Shown: positions 44,141-53,150 of the stretch, piece after piece
Layout: each line of letters begins with the position of its first letter
Position numbering within the stretch: the first letter of the stretch is position 1
DNA from: Natrinema sp. CBA1119
GTDB lineage: Archaea > Halobacteriota > Halobacteria > Halobacteriales > Natrialbaceae
Assembly (NCBI RefSeq): GCF_002572525.1
Contig: NZ_PDBS01000001.1
Location: 2,914,001-2,978,000 of the forward strand
DNA length: 64,000 nt
Reading direction: 5' to 3'
The notes under the pieces: generated by a model
Seen by the model: only the letters and a program-made list of their open reading frames with translations
What the model was told of the DNA's origin: nothing
Database searches by the model: none
Made by a program: the position numbers and the translations under genes

Positions 44141-44213
44141 GCGCGAGTAGTGTAGTTCGGTATCACGCGGTCGTGCCACGACCGAGACAGGCGTTCGAAT
44201 CGCCCCTCGCGCA
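44141..44213 (+). tRNA. tRNA-Gly(GCC) or tRNA-like RNA
   Basis: A cloverleaf can be drawn: acceptor GCGCGAG/CTCGCGC (7 pairs), D-arm GTGTAGTTCGGTATCAC, anticodon stem CGGTC/GACCG with loop GTGCCAC (anticodon GCC at 44175-44177), T-arm GGCG-TTCGAAT-CGCC and discriminator A. The outer T-stem pair is A-C. It lies 27 bp behind the Ro60 remnant on the same strand. In bacteria, Ro60 genes are often beside Y RNAs, some of which mimic tRNA, so both readings should be kept open. Confidence 0.75.
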
Positions 44214-44273
44214 CTCAGAGCGCAGCTCGTGGAACAAACAGCCCGAGCGACGCTCTTCAACAGAGGTAATATC

Positions 44274-44567
44274 ATGGCAATCACCAATGACAACGACCCC
44301 GGACCGACGGCGACTGCTGTCGTCACGATCCGTATCCCATGTGGCGCAGACAGTGATCTCGTCACCGACGCCGAAGAGCGCCTCTCGCGGGCCGAGAACA
44401 TCGATACTGTCACGATTGACGAGATGCGCGGTATCGATCCGAAGCTTTCGGCAACGGCCATCATTGTCAGCATCACCCTTCGCTGGACCACGACGATGAC
44501 TGATGCGGAGGTAAGTAGACGGCTCGCTGAGGTCCCCGGCCTTGAGTCAATCGAGCAGATCAGATGA
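44274..44567 (+). CDS. small hypothetical protein (97 aa)
   Basis: The protein starts at ATG 44274 behind AGAGGTAATATC. It reads as an alternating strand/helix fold: TATAVVTIRIPCGADSDLVT, ATAIIVSITLRWTTTMTDAE, SRRLAEVPGLESIEQIR. This is like a small ferredoxin-type fold. I do not know the family. It follows the tRNA-like gene, so it may belong to the Ro60 cluster. Confidence 0.5.
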   Translation: MAITNDNDPGPTATAVVTIRIPCGADSDLVTDAEERLSRAENIDTVTIDEMRGIDPKLSATAIIVSITLRWTTTMTDAEVSRRLAEVPGLESIEQIR

Positions 44568-44604
44568 GGCGTCATGAACACGCTACTCCCGACGATTTAT
44601 AGAC

Positions 44605-45990
44605 AGTGCGAGGCGAAAACCCACGGCTTTAGCCGTGGGATGAAGCCGACAACTGGGAACCAAACCACGCGACGGTGGCAGGCCGACTTCCCAGCGTTTA
44701 AGAAATATCAGACTCACATATAAGATATGGAGGTGCGGCGCACCGTCCCCGTTGCACTCAACGTGGGTAGTGACGACGCCGCACTCCTCGAAGACACCGT
44801 CGATACGTTCCGCTGGTCGGCGCAGTACGTTGTTGATCACGCGTTCCAAGGCGAGTACGTTACCACCAGCAAAACACAGTTGGACGACGAAACGTACGAC
44901 GACGTGCGCGAGAAAACAGACGGGTTCAACGGTGGTCTCGTGCAAGCCGCCCGCAACAAGGCCGCCGAAGCCTGCAAGAGCGTCGTCGCCCGCTGGCAGA
45001 ACGGGAAGAAAGCGTCCAAACCCACGTTCACCAGCCCACACGTTGTCTACGACAAGCGTACCGCGACGTTCCATGATGACTATGTGAGCCTCGCCACCAC
45101 AGACGGTCGGGTGGAAGCCGAGTACGTGCTGCCCGACGAGGACAGCAACACACCGCACTCCGAGTACCTATTTTCAGACGAGTACGAAACTACAGGTGCG
45201 GAACTGCACTATCGTGACGGTGACTGGGTGCTTCACATCCACTGCAAGACGGACGTGGAGTCTGACACGTCGGCACAGGCACCACCTGAGAACGGCACGG
45301 TTCTCGGGGTTGACCTCGGCGTGAACAACCTTGCTGTCACCTCGACTGGCACGTTTTGGACGGGCGACGAGTTCGACCACTGGCGGTGTGAATACGAGAA
45401 CCGTCGTGGATCGCTCCAGCAGTGCGGGACACGCTGGGCGCACGAGAACATCCAGTCCGTCGGTCGCAAGGAAGACGGACGATTCACGCTGATGCTGCAT
45501 CGAATCAGCAATGAACTCGTCGCGGAAGCCCGTGAGAACGGGTGTTCGGTCATCGTATTCGAGGAGTTGACCGATATTCGTGAGCGGACCGGTGCGTCGT
45601 GGGGGCACAAGTGGGCGTTCGACCGCTTGCACGAGTACGTCGAGTACAAGGCTACAGAATGCGGAATTGTGGTTGAGCAGGTTGACCCTGAGAACACCAG
45701 TCGGCGGTGCTCGCACTGTGGGTTCACGCACCCAGACAACCGTGACAGTGAGGCGTTCGAGTGCCTGAAGTGCGGGTACGAGAACCACGCGGACTACAAC
45801 GCCGCGAAGAACATCGGATTGAGGTATCTCCGTCGCAACCAAACTGGGAGCGATGGAGGCGCACCCTTGGGCGTGCGCTTGAACAGCGGGACGCTGAACG
45901 TGAACGGAGGGTATTCTCCTGCCACTGCTAGTGGCCAGAACGGGAGTCCACGCTGAATCCCACGACTTTAGTCGTGGGTAGCTCAAGCGG
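44605..45990. mobile_element. tnpB-only (IS1341-type) element
   Basis: The hairpins CCCACGGCTTTAGCCGTGGG (44620-44639) and CCCACGACTTTAGTCGTGGG (45959-45978) mark the two ends; tnpB lies between. No tnpA is present. Confidence 0.78.
44727..45956 (+). CDS. tnpB: TnpB, RNA-guided endonuclease
   Basis: The 409-aa protein is complete, starting [20 protein letters not shown]. RuvC residues: Asp in [16 protein letters not shown], Glu in [14 protein letters not shown], Asp in [14 protein letters not shown]; zinc pairs CSHCGF and CLKCGY. It differs clearly from the other TnpBs in the window, so several element lineages have entered. Confidence 0.88.
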   Translation: MEVRRTVPVALNVGSDDAALLEDTVDTFRWSAQYVVDHAFQGEYVTTSKTQLDDETYDDVREKTDGFNGGLVQAARNKAAEACKSVVARWQNGKKASKPTFTSPHVVYDKRTATFHDDYVSLATTDGRVEAEYVLPDEDSNTPHSEYLFSDEYETTGAELHYRDGDWVLHIHCKTDVESDTSAQAPPENGTVLGVDLGVNNLAVTSTGTFWTGDEFDHWRCEYENRRGSLQQCGTRWAHENIQSVGRKEDGRFTLMLHRISNELVAEARENGCSVIVFEELTDIRERTGASWGHKWAFDRLHEYVEYKATECGIVVEQVDPENTSRRCSHCGFTHPDNRDSEAFECLKCGYENHADYNAAKNIGLRYLRRNQTGSDGGAPLGVRLNSGTLNVNGGYSPATASGQNGSPR

Positions 45991-46002
45991 TTGTCTCTCT
46001 GT

Positions 46003-46344
46003 ATGAGCAGTATGGAGCACGCGGTTGACCGCGGGGAGAAGAAGGAACTCCGTAGGGAGCATCCCAGCGGGTGGCTCTACCTTACGCAGTACGACGCCAT
46101 CCCGATCCTCGTAGATGCGTTACTCGATCTTCCGCCGAACCTCGAATTCAACGAAACTGAACTCGCAGAGCACGCCGGCGTCTCGCGCCAAACTGTCGGC
46201 AACTACACCGACCTTCTGCTTGAAGTCGAACTCATCGAGGAGGCCCCGAATACGTCTCCACGTCGGTACCGGGTCGCAGACAGCAACGTCGTCCGAGAAC
46301 TCTTCGAGTTGAACAGCGCAATCAACAACGTCGGCAACGAATAG
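46003..46344 (+). CDS. winged-helix regulator (113 aa)
   Basis: The protein has a winged helix with LEFNETELAEHAGVSRQTVG, NYTDLLLEVELIEEAPN and SPRRYRVADSNVVRELFELN. I place the start at ATG 46003 (MSSMEHAVDR); an upstream TTG would lie in the IS end. It is followed after 26 bp by an 87-aa acidic protein; the pair is common in haloarchaeal accessory DNA and may be a regulatory or toxin-antitoxin unit. Confidence 0.68.
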   Translation: MSSMEHAVDRGEKKELRREHPSGWLYLTQYDAIPILVDALLDLPPNLEFNETELAEHAGVSRQTVGNYTDLLLEVELIEEAPNTSPRRYRVADSNVVRELFELNSAINNVGNE

Positions 46345-46370
46345 CAGTTGGAACGACGTCGAAGACGAAT

Positions 46371-46634
46371 ATGAGCGATTCAAACGCGCCCGAGCACCTC
46401 GACGCGAAGCACGAACGTAACCGTGAGCAGCGCATCGAGGGCATCAAGCGCTGGGTCGAATACATCAAATCCGAACCGCCGGAGACGTGGGGGCCACAGC
46501 AGAATGCGGTCGTCAATGACCAACTCGATGCCGCCCAAAGCGTCCAGACCTCGGCCTCCCACCAGCAACATGTGAAAGACGTCGCAGAGGATATCCTCGA
46601 AGAGGAGAGCAACTCTGGCGACGATTCGAGGTAG
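46371..46634 (+). CDS. small acidic protein (87 aa)
   Basis: The protein is helical and charged (HERNREQRIEGIKRWVEYIK; QHVKDVAEDILEEESNSGDD) and has no known motif. It is likely to be cotranscribed with the winged-helix gene upstream. Function unknown. Confidence 0.5.
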   Translation: MSDSNAPEHLDAKHERNREQRIEGIKRWVEYIKSEPPETWGPQQNAVVNDQLDAAQSVQTSASHQQHVKDVAEDILEEESNSGDDSR

Positions 46635-47336
46635 AGCATTTCTGTACGAGGTCGCCTCAGACGAGGGCTCTGGTTTCAACTGCAGCGTCCCGTTTTGACG
46701 GAATATCTACCTCAACAGTAGCAGGAACGCAAAAACCTCTATCATACCTTTTTCACAACCTTTCAATCAGAAGGATCAGTAAGGGACTCCATCGCTGTCT
46801 CTCGATTGAACGTATAGTAGCCGAGGGATCAACGACCACATCGACGACGTCGACGAGGTCATCGCTGCCGCGCTCGCGGATCTGCTCGAGGCCGTCGGCG
46901 ACTGGGACGACGCCTGGAGCGACGACGAAACCTCCGCGGCCAAGCACAAGGTTCGAGGCTGGTTACAGGGCACACCGTGGCAGCCGAACGCGCCGGCGTC
47001 TGGAACGAGGTAAGTAACTGATAGCGGCCGCCGATCCCCTCCCGAGGACATCGACGGTCTCGACCGATGAGCGCTCACCCAGTATCTGACCGTCCTCGAG
47101 GACCAGGGCCGCGTTTGTGACTGCCCGGGACAGTGCCTCGTTGGCTTTGAGTCTGAGAGCGAGTATCTTGTCGAGCGCGACTGGAGGCATACGAGTGTTC
47201 TGACCACAAGTTCCGCGATCGTGGTAGAGGCACATCAAGCACGTTGCATACGCGACGGGGTGGGTCCGGTGTCACCCATCGTCGACCGAGACGACGTCGC
47301 CGGCGAGCACGAAGAGCACGTTTCCGGTGAACCGAG
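46635..47336 (+). pseudogene. decayed virus- or plasmid-type genes
   Basis: Two broken frames are visible on the plus strand. One (about 46825-47014) reads DHIDDVDEVIAAALADLLEA and ends KVRGWLQGTPWQPN. The next (about 47030-47340) contains an in-frame TGA and reads ALTQYLTVLEDQGRVCDCPG, with cysteines. Neither has a start that would give a full protein. The GC-rich codon pattern shows that they were once genes, probably part of a provirus or plasmid cassette that continues in the small genes downstream. Confidence 0.4.
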
Positions 47337-47465
47337 ATGACCCTGATGGCAGCCAGCGGCGACATGATTGAGATGCGAGTCGAGTTCGAGCGGCCGTTGA
47401 CCGACGAGAAGATCGCCGAGCGCTGCCGGGCAATCGCCGAGTTCCTAGAGGACGACGATGACTGA
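47337..47465 (+). CDS. small protein (42 aa), cassette type
   Basis: A short frame, MTLMAASGDMIEMRVEFERP, ending in EFLEDDDD. Its stop overlaps the start of the next small gene (ATGACTGA), which supports it as a real gene. Such tightly packed small acidic genes are typical of haloarchaeal viruses. Confidence 0.45.
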   Translation: MTLMAASGDMIEMRVEFERPLTDEKIAERCRAIAEFLEDDDD

Positions 47466-47646
47466 CGATGCGGTCGACATCCGCTATCGGCCAACCGGCG
47501 GCCCGTCGCGGAAGGTATCGTTCCGGCCGCGGTCTGACGGTGGCTGGCTATGGGTGACGCTCGAGTGGAACGGTTGTCAATCATTTCGGTGTCGTGAGTT
47601 CGCGTCCACTCGGCCAGCATGCCGAGTGGGTGAGCGAAGGATGTGA
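47458..47646 (+). CDS. small protein (62 aa), cassette type
   Basis: The frame reads MTDDAVDIRYRPTGGPSRKV and GGWLWVTLEWNGCQSFRCRE, a small beta-rich protein with two cysteines. It is coupled to the previous small gene by an 8-bp overlap. The last residues look less protein-like, so the original end may be altered. Function unknown. Confidence 0.45.
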   Translation: MTDDAVDIRYRPTGGPSRKVSFRPRSDGGWLWVTLEWNGCQSFRCREFASTRPACRVGERRM

Positions 47647-47789
47647 ATAACGGCCGATGGGCCCACGGATGTCAACTCAGTACGCTGATGACCGTGTCGG
47701 CCGCATAGTGGGACACTATCCCACGACCCTTGAAAATGCGGGTTGCGTTCACGGTTGCCGCAATCGACGACGTCGTAATCGGAAAGCAG

Positions 47790-48178
47790 TCAGTCTAGGA
47801 ACTCCTCTGGAGAGATAGTACCGTTCTCGAGTAGTTCCGAATCGAACGTGATCAGAACGCCGTCTGTTTCTTCTGCCGTCGTAAGGATGAGACAGTTCAT
47901 TGGATCCAGTAGCGTCCGCTCTTGGACAGAGTAGGATGTGAGGATATCGTCAGTATCTGGCCGGTAGACTGTCACCCGATCCCAAAGATTTCGAGAAGAC
48001 GTTCAACCCAGTCCTGGTTGAGCCGCTTTTTCTTTGCTAATACGGTTCGGAACTCCAGCTGGTTGAATATTGTTGTCGAGAGCTCGTGATTCAGATCCAA
48101 GAATTCAGTTGCGATATCGTCCCGTTCCGATTCATTGAGTGCCGCAGCGACGAGAATGTTCGTATCGACAAGTGACAT
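47790..48178 (-). pseudogene. VapC-like PIN toxin, frameshifted
   Basis: The first frame opens MSLVDTNILVAAALNESERD with the PIN-domain Asp, then STTIFNQLEFRTVLAKKKRL with the conserved Glu. It stops after FGIG at about 47972. The next frame continues RPDTDDILTSYSVQERTLLD and LILTTAEETDGVLITFDSEL with the later acidic residues. One extra base near 47975 separates them. No antitoxin gene precedes it; the upstream DNA looks like an IS end. The toxin is probably dead. Confidence 0.72.
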
Positions 48179-48650
48179 CCTCCCCGCCGGAAACAGCAGG
48201 GTTTCCCGTCCTGCAGGTTGGGATGTTTACTAGTCTACGGCGAGAAGTACCCTAGCGGATGTAACTCCGTTACAAACTAAAGCAAAAGCACGACCAGCCA
48301 ACAAACATAGTCACACCTGCTGAATTAGATTATAACTTGCCCACCACGAAAAACACAGATCCAACAACACCCTCATCTTGCTGTGGTGATGGCCTTTAAT
48401 TTCGACGATAGAAGCTACTCGTGGAGTCATAGAACAACAAAAATTTGGCAATACTAAGGCATCTCAGAGCGAAACAGTCGGTGTAGGATCAGAGATCCAC
48501 CTAAGATGCTCTATATCAGCGTGGAATTTGGATGTGGAGATGCTTGCTTCGAGGAGGCCGCCCCACGACGGACTACACCGCAGTGTGCCGCGGGGACGTT
48601 CGAGCGTGACACGTACAAGGATAATGTCGCTATCGTCTGTCCAGCGTGCG
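48179..48650. other. IS-end scrap and gene-free region
   Basis: CATCCTCCCCGCCGGAAAC and the hairpin CAGGGTTTCCCGTCCTG resemble a tnpB-element end placed where the PIN toxin's antitoxin gene would be. From 48250 to 48500 I see only AT-rich DNA without a gene. Confidence 0.4.
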
Positions 48651-48699
48651 AGACGCCTCAGGTTCACCTCTGGGACGCGCGCTCTCGCTGACCGATACG

Positions 48700-49260
48700 G
48701 AGAGGGAGCTATTCAATCTCCATTTTCTTTTGAGACCCGCCGTCTTGCGTCAAGAAGAGATGAGACACGTTCGAGACGTATCCGCCGGGTCTCGATCGCC
48801 CATCCATCGGCCTGTATCGTGGACTCCGTCTCGAGCGATCGATGCCGTCAGCACTGTGCGATCGATCGGGCACTGAGTGTGAGCAGAATCGCAACGAATG
48901 CCGTCCCTCGGTCTCGGCTACTGGAGGATCTGGGGACGACGATGTCCGAGCTGGTGAGTGGCCAGAGATACCGATACAAGCCTGCCAGCGGCATTAATGG
49001 GAGGCGAGCACGAAGTGAGACAGGACACCGACTGTGAGCAGTATCGCAATCGCTCGTCAATACTGGAACGGACGAGGAGTGCCCCGATGCAAGTCGCGAT
49101 TGTGACACCGCCGATCGAGTGCATCGGCCGCCACGAGACGGACAGCCCGAACACCGATTCGGCCGTCTCCGGTGAAACGACCCATTTCAATCGATTGTGA
49201 TCGGGAATCATCGCGCCGGCCATTGCTACGCTCGCCAATCGCGGGGTGATCCATCGATAG
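48700..49260 (-). pseudogene. decayed membrane metal-dependent hydrolase (YdjM-like)
   Basis: Minus-strand frames give pieces in order: VAMAGAMIPDHNRLKWVVSP, VSWRPMHSIGGVTIATCIGA (the HS of the family), then after a frame change LAGLYRYLWPLTSSDIVVPR and a last hydrophobic stretch FVAILLTLSARSI. This matches the haloarchaeal YdjM-like hydrolase layout as I remember it, but frameshifts and missing ends make it a relic. Confidence 0.38.
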
Positions 49261-49308
49261 AACCAAGTTGATCATGGAACCCTATTATAGATAAGAGAAT
49301 TTTTCTCC

Positions 49309-49737
49309 ATGGAAGTACCAGATAACCTGCTCTACCTGTTCACCGCATAACTAAAAGAAGAAGACGGCAGCTACATCATCGAAGTTCCAGACCAAGAAGT
49401 CACCAAAGGCCAAGTACAGACAGACAATATGTATAGTGCAGCGGTACTACAGACTGATACCGCATCAGCAGAGGAGCAGCCGGAGCAACAGGACCAGACT
49501 CAGAAACAAGATCGGGCAGACCCAGAACCTAAACCCCATGTTGAGGTAGGTGAGCAATGTGCTGTCGATATCGAAGATATCGGTGAACAGGGAGACGGTA
49601 TTGCTCGCGTCGAACGAGGATATGTGATTATCGTCCCAGACACTGAAGTGAATGAACGGGTAACGATCAAGATCAAGAGCATCAGGCCAAACGTGGCCTT
49701 TGGAGAAGTCGTTGAACGACATGACCACTCCGAATAG
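49309..49737 (+). CDS. TRAM-domain protein with an early stop codon
   Basis: TRAM domains bind RNA; small TRAM proteins are abundant in haloarchaea. From ATG 49309 the frame reads MEVPDNLLYLFTA, then TAA at 49348, then continues in frame as LKEEDGSYIIEVPDQEV. The TRAM core is intact: EDIGEQGDGIARVERGYVII, VNERVTIKIKSI and FGEVVERHD. The typical protein is colinear from the first ATG, so the TAA is a recent lesion. Translation could restart at ATG 49429, which keeps the whole TRAM domain. Confidence 0.75.
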
Positions 49738-49738
49738 T

Positions 49739-50113
49739 TTACATGAATTCTCCCAAGTTTAGATCCGAGAACTCATATCTGAGACTCACCATGTCTTCTT
49801 CTTGATAGTACTTAATGAAACTGGCATCCTCCATCTTCGGAATATGTGAATGGTAGAGATCAAGATAGATCTCCTTCACATCTTCCCCTGGGATCTGAGG
49901 AAGTGTAGCGGCATCATACTCCAACCGTGCTACTTCATCAGCCAGATCGGCAAGCGCCATCGGTGTCTGATATCTCTCGAGGCAATATAGGGCGAACCGC
50001 CGCCGTTTATGTGACAAAATATCGGACAGGACGTCATTGGAAAGGCACTGGTTTCTGGTTTCATGAATGATATTCTCAATCATGTAACTCCTCCTCATGC
50101 TGTGCTCTGACAT
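49739..50113 (-). CDS. winged-helix protein (DUF7344-like)
   Basis: The 124-aa protein has LSDILSHKRRRFALYCLERY, TPMALADLADEVARLEYDAA and KEIYLDLYHSHIPKMEDASF, the order seen in haloarchaeal DUF7344 winged-helix regulators (HxRRR and YxxLxxxHIPxLE). It converges on the TRAM gene. Its target is unknown. Confidence 0.75.
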   Translation of the reverse strand: MSEHSMRRSYMIENIIHETRNQCLSNDVLSDILSHKRRRFALYCLERYQTPMALADLADEVARLEYDAATLPQIPGEDVKEIYLDLYHSHIPKMEDASFIKYYQEEDMVSLRYEFSDLNLGEFM

Positions 50114-50383
50114 AATATTATCGAATCATACAACCAGATGCAGAAGGCAATCAACAGAAGTAATTATCAGTGATTTTCTTTATCGAGAAAAACATGACAG
50201 TGAAGGATGTTGATGGTCCTTACCGGATTTAAACAGGTGATTGGTCAATTAACCCTACAGACGGTGAGAAACTGAGATGCTGCAGTCGATCCTACGAGGC
50301 GCTTCCAGACAGACGTATTGAAAAGGACAAAGCAGATACGGCTCAGTCTGTCTCAAATTGCATTATTCTATTTGTTGTGACGG

Positions 50384-50590
50384 AAACGCCAACTGGGGTG
50401 GTCGGCGTTGGAGCCTCCCATTCCCTGGGAGCTGACGTTCAATGAAGGTGGGTTCGAGATCGGGTGCGTGAGCCAATGTGGCAGTTGGCTTCACGGGCAG
50501 GTGATCTCGGGGTCGGGACAGCGAGGGGACCTTTCGGAAGTGACCGTGATTGGAGTTTCACGATCGAGTCCTTTCCCCCCGCTAATAGAT
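50384..50590 (+). ncRNA. candidate structured RNA or small repeat, copy B
   Basis: This is the partner of 40190-40390. It has the AACGCC/GGCGTT hairpin, a local CTCCCATTCCCTGGGAG hairpin, GGTGGGTTCGAGATCG, the TGGC-loop hairpin (GCCAATGTGGCAGTTGGC), CTCG/CGAG, and TTTCCCCCCGCTA. The TGGC loop is identical in both while the stem differs and still pairs (T-A in one, T-G in the other). AT-rich DNA with TTATTCTATTT precedes it. The wider gap 50114-50753 has no gene. Confidence 0.45.
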
Positions 50591-50753
50591 TCTTATAGCT
50601 CTACCAGTATTAATCTGTCTACTAGATATACTGTTCCCGATTAGGTACTCTGCTTCGAATTTGTTTACCATCCGATGAGGGAGAATCTTGAAACGGCTAC
50701 TCACATTCCGATTGACGCCCTGATTAACTCTTTCTCATTCGCTCTTGGGTAGC

Positions 50754-51729
50754 AGATTGTTGGTAAGTTCTCAGCAGTAGCTGGAAGTCACAGCGGGCAA
50801 GGGTGACGCGACCGCGTCACCCGACGAACGATGTTCCCAATCAAGACGTTCGTCTCGGAGCGTCGCGCCGCGAATCTGCTGGCACAGATTCGCTGGCGTG
50901 ACGGCGTCTATTGCCCACGCTGCCGTGGCGAATCTGTGATTCGGTACGGCAGCTATCGGGTGTTTCAGAGGTATCTCTGTAAGGATTGCGACCGTACGTT
51001 CAACGATCAAACAGGCACAGTGTTCGAACACTCTGCGGTGGCGCTCAGAAAGTGGTTCCTCGCGGTCTACACGTATATCCGTTTCAACACGAGTCTCAGG
51101 CAGTTAGACGTAGAGATCGACGTTTCCTACAAGACGATCTACCGGCGCGTCCAGCGCTTTCTGCGAGCGCTGGACGCGCCTCGGCTACAATTTGAAGGCC
51201 CGATTGAGATCGACGAATTCTACGTGAAAGCTGGACTCAAAGGCCGCGAGCGCGACCAGCCGTCGCGCTCGCGTGGCCTATCCACACGCGGACGTGGAAC
51301 ATACGCTGAGGACAAACTCCCCGTCTTTGTTCTCGCAGATCGTGGCAGTGGTGAACGGTACGTGATCCCGGCGAAAGCCGCGATGGAATCGAAGATTCGA
51401 CTCCTGCTGGCCGACCGCCAGCAGGAGTCGTTAACTGTCTATACTGACGGCTTTCGGGCGTACGAACCCCTTGAGGAGGACGACGCATTCACTCGTGAAT
51501 ACGTCGTCCACGGTGACGGTGAGTATGTTGATGGAGACGTTCACGTGAACACCTGCGAGAGCCACGCGTCGCTGGCGCGACGGTGGCTCTCGCCGCATCG
51601 AGGCGTCTCCAAAGACAAACTCACACCGTATTTCCGAGCGTTTCAACTCCGCCGTGAAGTGTTCCGCAAACCGGGTGGCGAAGCGCTCAAAACCATCCTC
51701 AAAACTGTGCTGTGACTCACCAACAATCT
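50754..51729. mobile_element. IS1595-family (ISH4-type) element, about 976 bp
   Basis: The ends read AGATTGTTGGTAAGT (left) and, reversed, AGATTGTTGGTGAGT (right). The transposase fills the element. I could not find an 8-bp target duplication, so one flank may have changed after insertion. Confidence 0.75.
50831..51715 (+). CDS. IS1595-family transposase
   Basis: The 294-aa protein has an N-terminal zinc ribbon (VYCPRCRGES and YLCKDCDRTF) and an ISXO2-type DDE domain: FEGPIEIDEFYVKAGLKG (first Asp), ESLTVYTDGFRAYEPLEE (second Asp) and HVNTCESHASLARRWLSPHR (the HxxxES region). This is the ISH4-like group of IS1595. It is intact. Confidence 0.85.
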   Translation: MFPIKTFVSERRAANLLAQIRWRDGVYCPRCRGESVIRYGSYRVFQRYLCKDCDRTFNDQTGTVFEHSAVALRKWFLAVYTYIRFNTSLRQLDVEIDVSYKTIYRRVQRFLRALDAPRLQFEGPIEIDEFYVKAGLKGRERDQPSRSRGLSTRGRGTYAEDKLPVFVLADRGSGERYVIPAKAAMESKIRLLLADRQQESLTVYTDGFRAYEPLEEDDAFTREYVVHGDGEYVDGDVHVNTCESHASLARRWLSPHRGVSKDKLTPYFRAFQLRREVFRKPGGEALKTILKTVL

Positions 51730-51763
51730 ACGACATAAGAGCGTTCTCATTTCTTGAATGGTT

Positions 51764-52030
51764 TCACGGTATTTTCTCTACCGCTTTCTCATCCAAACTG
51801 TTTGATAGCCGGACTTCGACCACTCTTAGATGGCTTACATCGTCTAAATCGTAATGCTCCGCGATTTTCTTGAGAATATTCTCCTCTGCATCTTCTGTGA
51901 TTTGACTGTCCGTACGTAGTTTTTCTCCACCTGTTTCCGGTAGATCGATCAAACAGTTTTTATGGACGTTGAGCACGCCGTAGCCATAGACCTCGTCTTC
52001 TAAATCAAACGCAAATCCTTTCTTTGCCAT
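51764..52030 (-). CDS. small hypothetical protein (88 aa)
   Basis: The protein reads MAKKGFAFDLEDEVYGYGVL, with DAEENILKKIAEHYDLDDVS in the second half. No known motif. The gene has a plausible AT-rich upstream region and sits alone between the IS1595-family element and gene-free DNA. Confidence 0.45.
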   Translation of the reverse strand: MAKKGFAFDLEDEVYGYGVLNVHKNCLIDLPETGGEKLRTDSQITEDAEENILKKIAEHYDLDDVSHLRVVEVRLSNSLDEKAVEKIP

Positions 52031-52439
52031 GTATAGTTCACCTCTTGCAGCTATATTTCAAATGATTTTATGATTATTTACTTTATGTGGAATTGGGCGA
52101 TAATTGAGGAGTTACAGAGACAGAATACTTGTCCTTCTTTCCAGGGCTGTTGTCTCTTCCCACTATCTATAATTGCATTTTCAGTTTTATAATAATTAGT
52201 ATTGATAAATGTTTTCAATCCTGTATGGTTATAGAAGAAATGTTATGTAGATAATATAAAGCCCACTGTGAGTGGCGCGGCCAAGGAGTAGTTCTACATC
52301 TATCAAGAGGGCCCCCTCTCCGTTTTTAGCAGGAAGAGCCTCGGCGGTGCGACGAGTGCTGCACCCAGAGGCCAGACATATTTCCGTATTTTGAAACAGA
52401 GAGCAATATATTTCATCACGAAATCCGATATGACGATTA
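52031..52439. other. AT-rich intergenic region
   Basis: The first 200 bp are very AT-rich and would serve the 88-aa gene. I see no gene here. The 3' end precedes the small membrane protein gene. Confidence 0.4.
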
Positions 52440-52634
52440 ATGAATAAGCGGTATCCACTTGGATTGTTACATCTGGGCTTAGGTCTCAGTATTGTCGTCG
52501 GATCGCTTCTCAAACATGACCCCATTATCTTCCTTATTGGAGCCCCGCTCCTCGTTAACGGATTATGGATCTTGTACAGCCACAATCCCCTTTATAACCT
52601 GGGAAGACTGGTGAACAGGCCTCCACGACCGTAA
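52440..52634 (+). CDS. small membrane protein (64 aa)
   Basis: The protein has two predicted membrane helices: LGLLHLGLGLSIVVGSLL and PIIFLIGAPLLVNGLWILY, joined by a short KHD loop. It has no other feature. The family is unknown. Confidence 0.5.
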   Translation: MNKRYPLGLLHLGLGLSIVVGSLLKHDPIIFLIGAPLLVNGLWILYSHNPLYNLGRLVNRPPRP

Positions 52635-53150
52635 GAGACTTGCATGACTGTGATAGGCGATACCCCCACGCAGTACAGTGACGTGGAAATAGAAGGGGTG
52701 CCTTCCACGGCGAAGAGGCGAATCCCGATACTGTCTCATTGGGATCGGACGGATAGATCGCCTCGGTTAGCATACAATAGGCTAGAGAGCCCCTTAATAG
52801 CGAAGCCTAAGCCGCGATGGATGATGTGGTGACGGCTCTGGTCGGCCACCCTTTGGTCTCCGTTGCGGCAGCCAATATTGGATCTCTGACTGGAAGAGAA
52901 GAGAGTTCACCACTACTCCCGAAATAATTCGATTCCGTGAAAGGAAAAATCGTTGTGAGATGACCCTAAGCAAATCGACAGCAGAGACGGTCTACAAACG
53001 ATGAGATCCATATCTTGAGGAAGCAGGGTCACAGCCTGAACCGGTACGTGGAATGACTACCCATTCGACATTAACGCATTGGTACGGAGTGGCATCCATT
53101 AGATAGACTACGAGTAGCCGATTAATAACAAACCTCTATACTCAGGATAG
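52635..53150. other. intergenic, no convincing gene
   Basis: Short frames only, none with a protein-like composition that I trust. There is no clear repeat or IS end. Confidence 0.4.

Noticed and set aside
48528-49037. 169-codon plus-strand frame
   Set aside because: It is rich in Arg and Ser without motifs, and the opposite strand has the remains of a recognisable membrane hydrolase.
50746-51737. 8-bp target duplication of the IS1595-family element
   Set aside because: The flanks GGGTAGC and ACGACATA do not match at any nearby offset.
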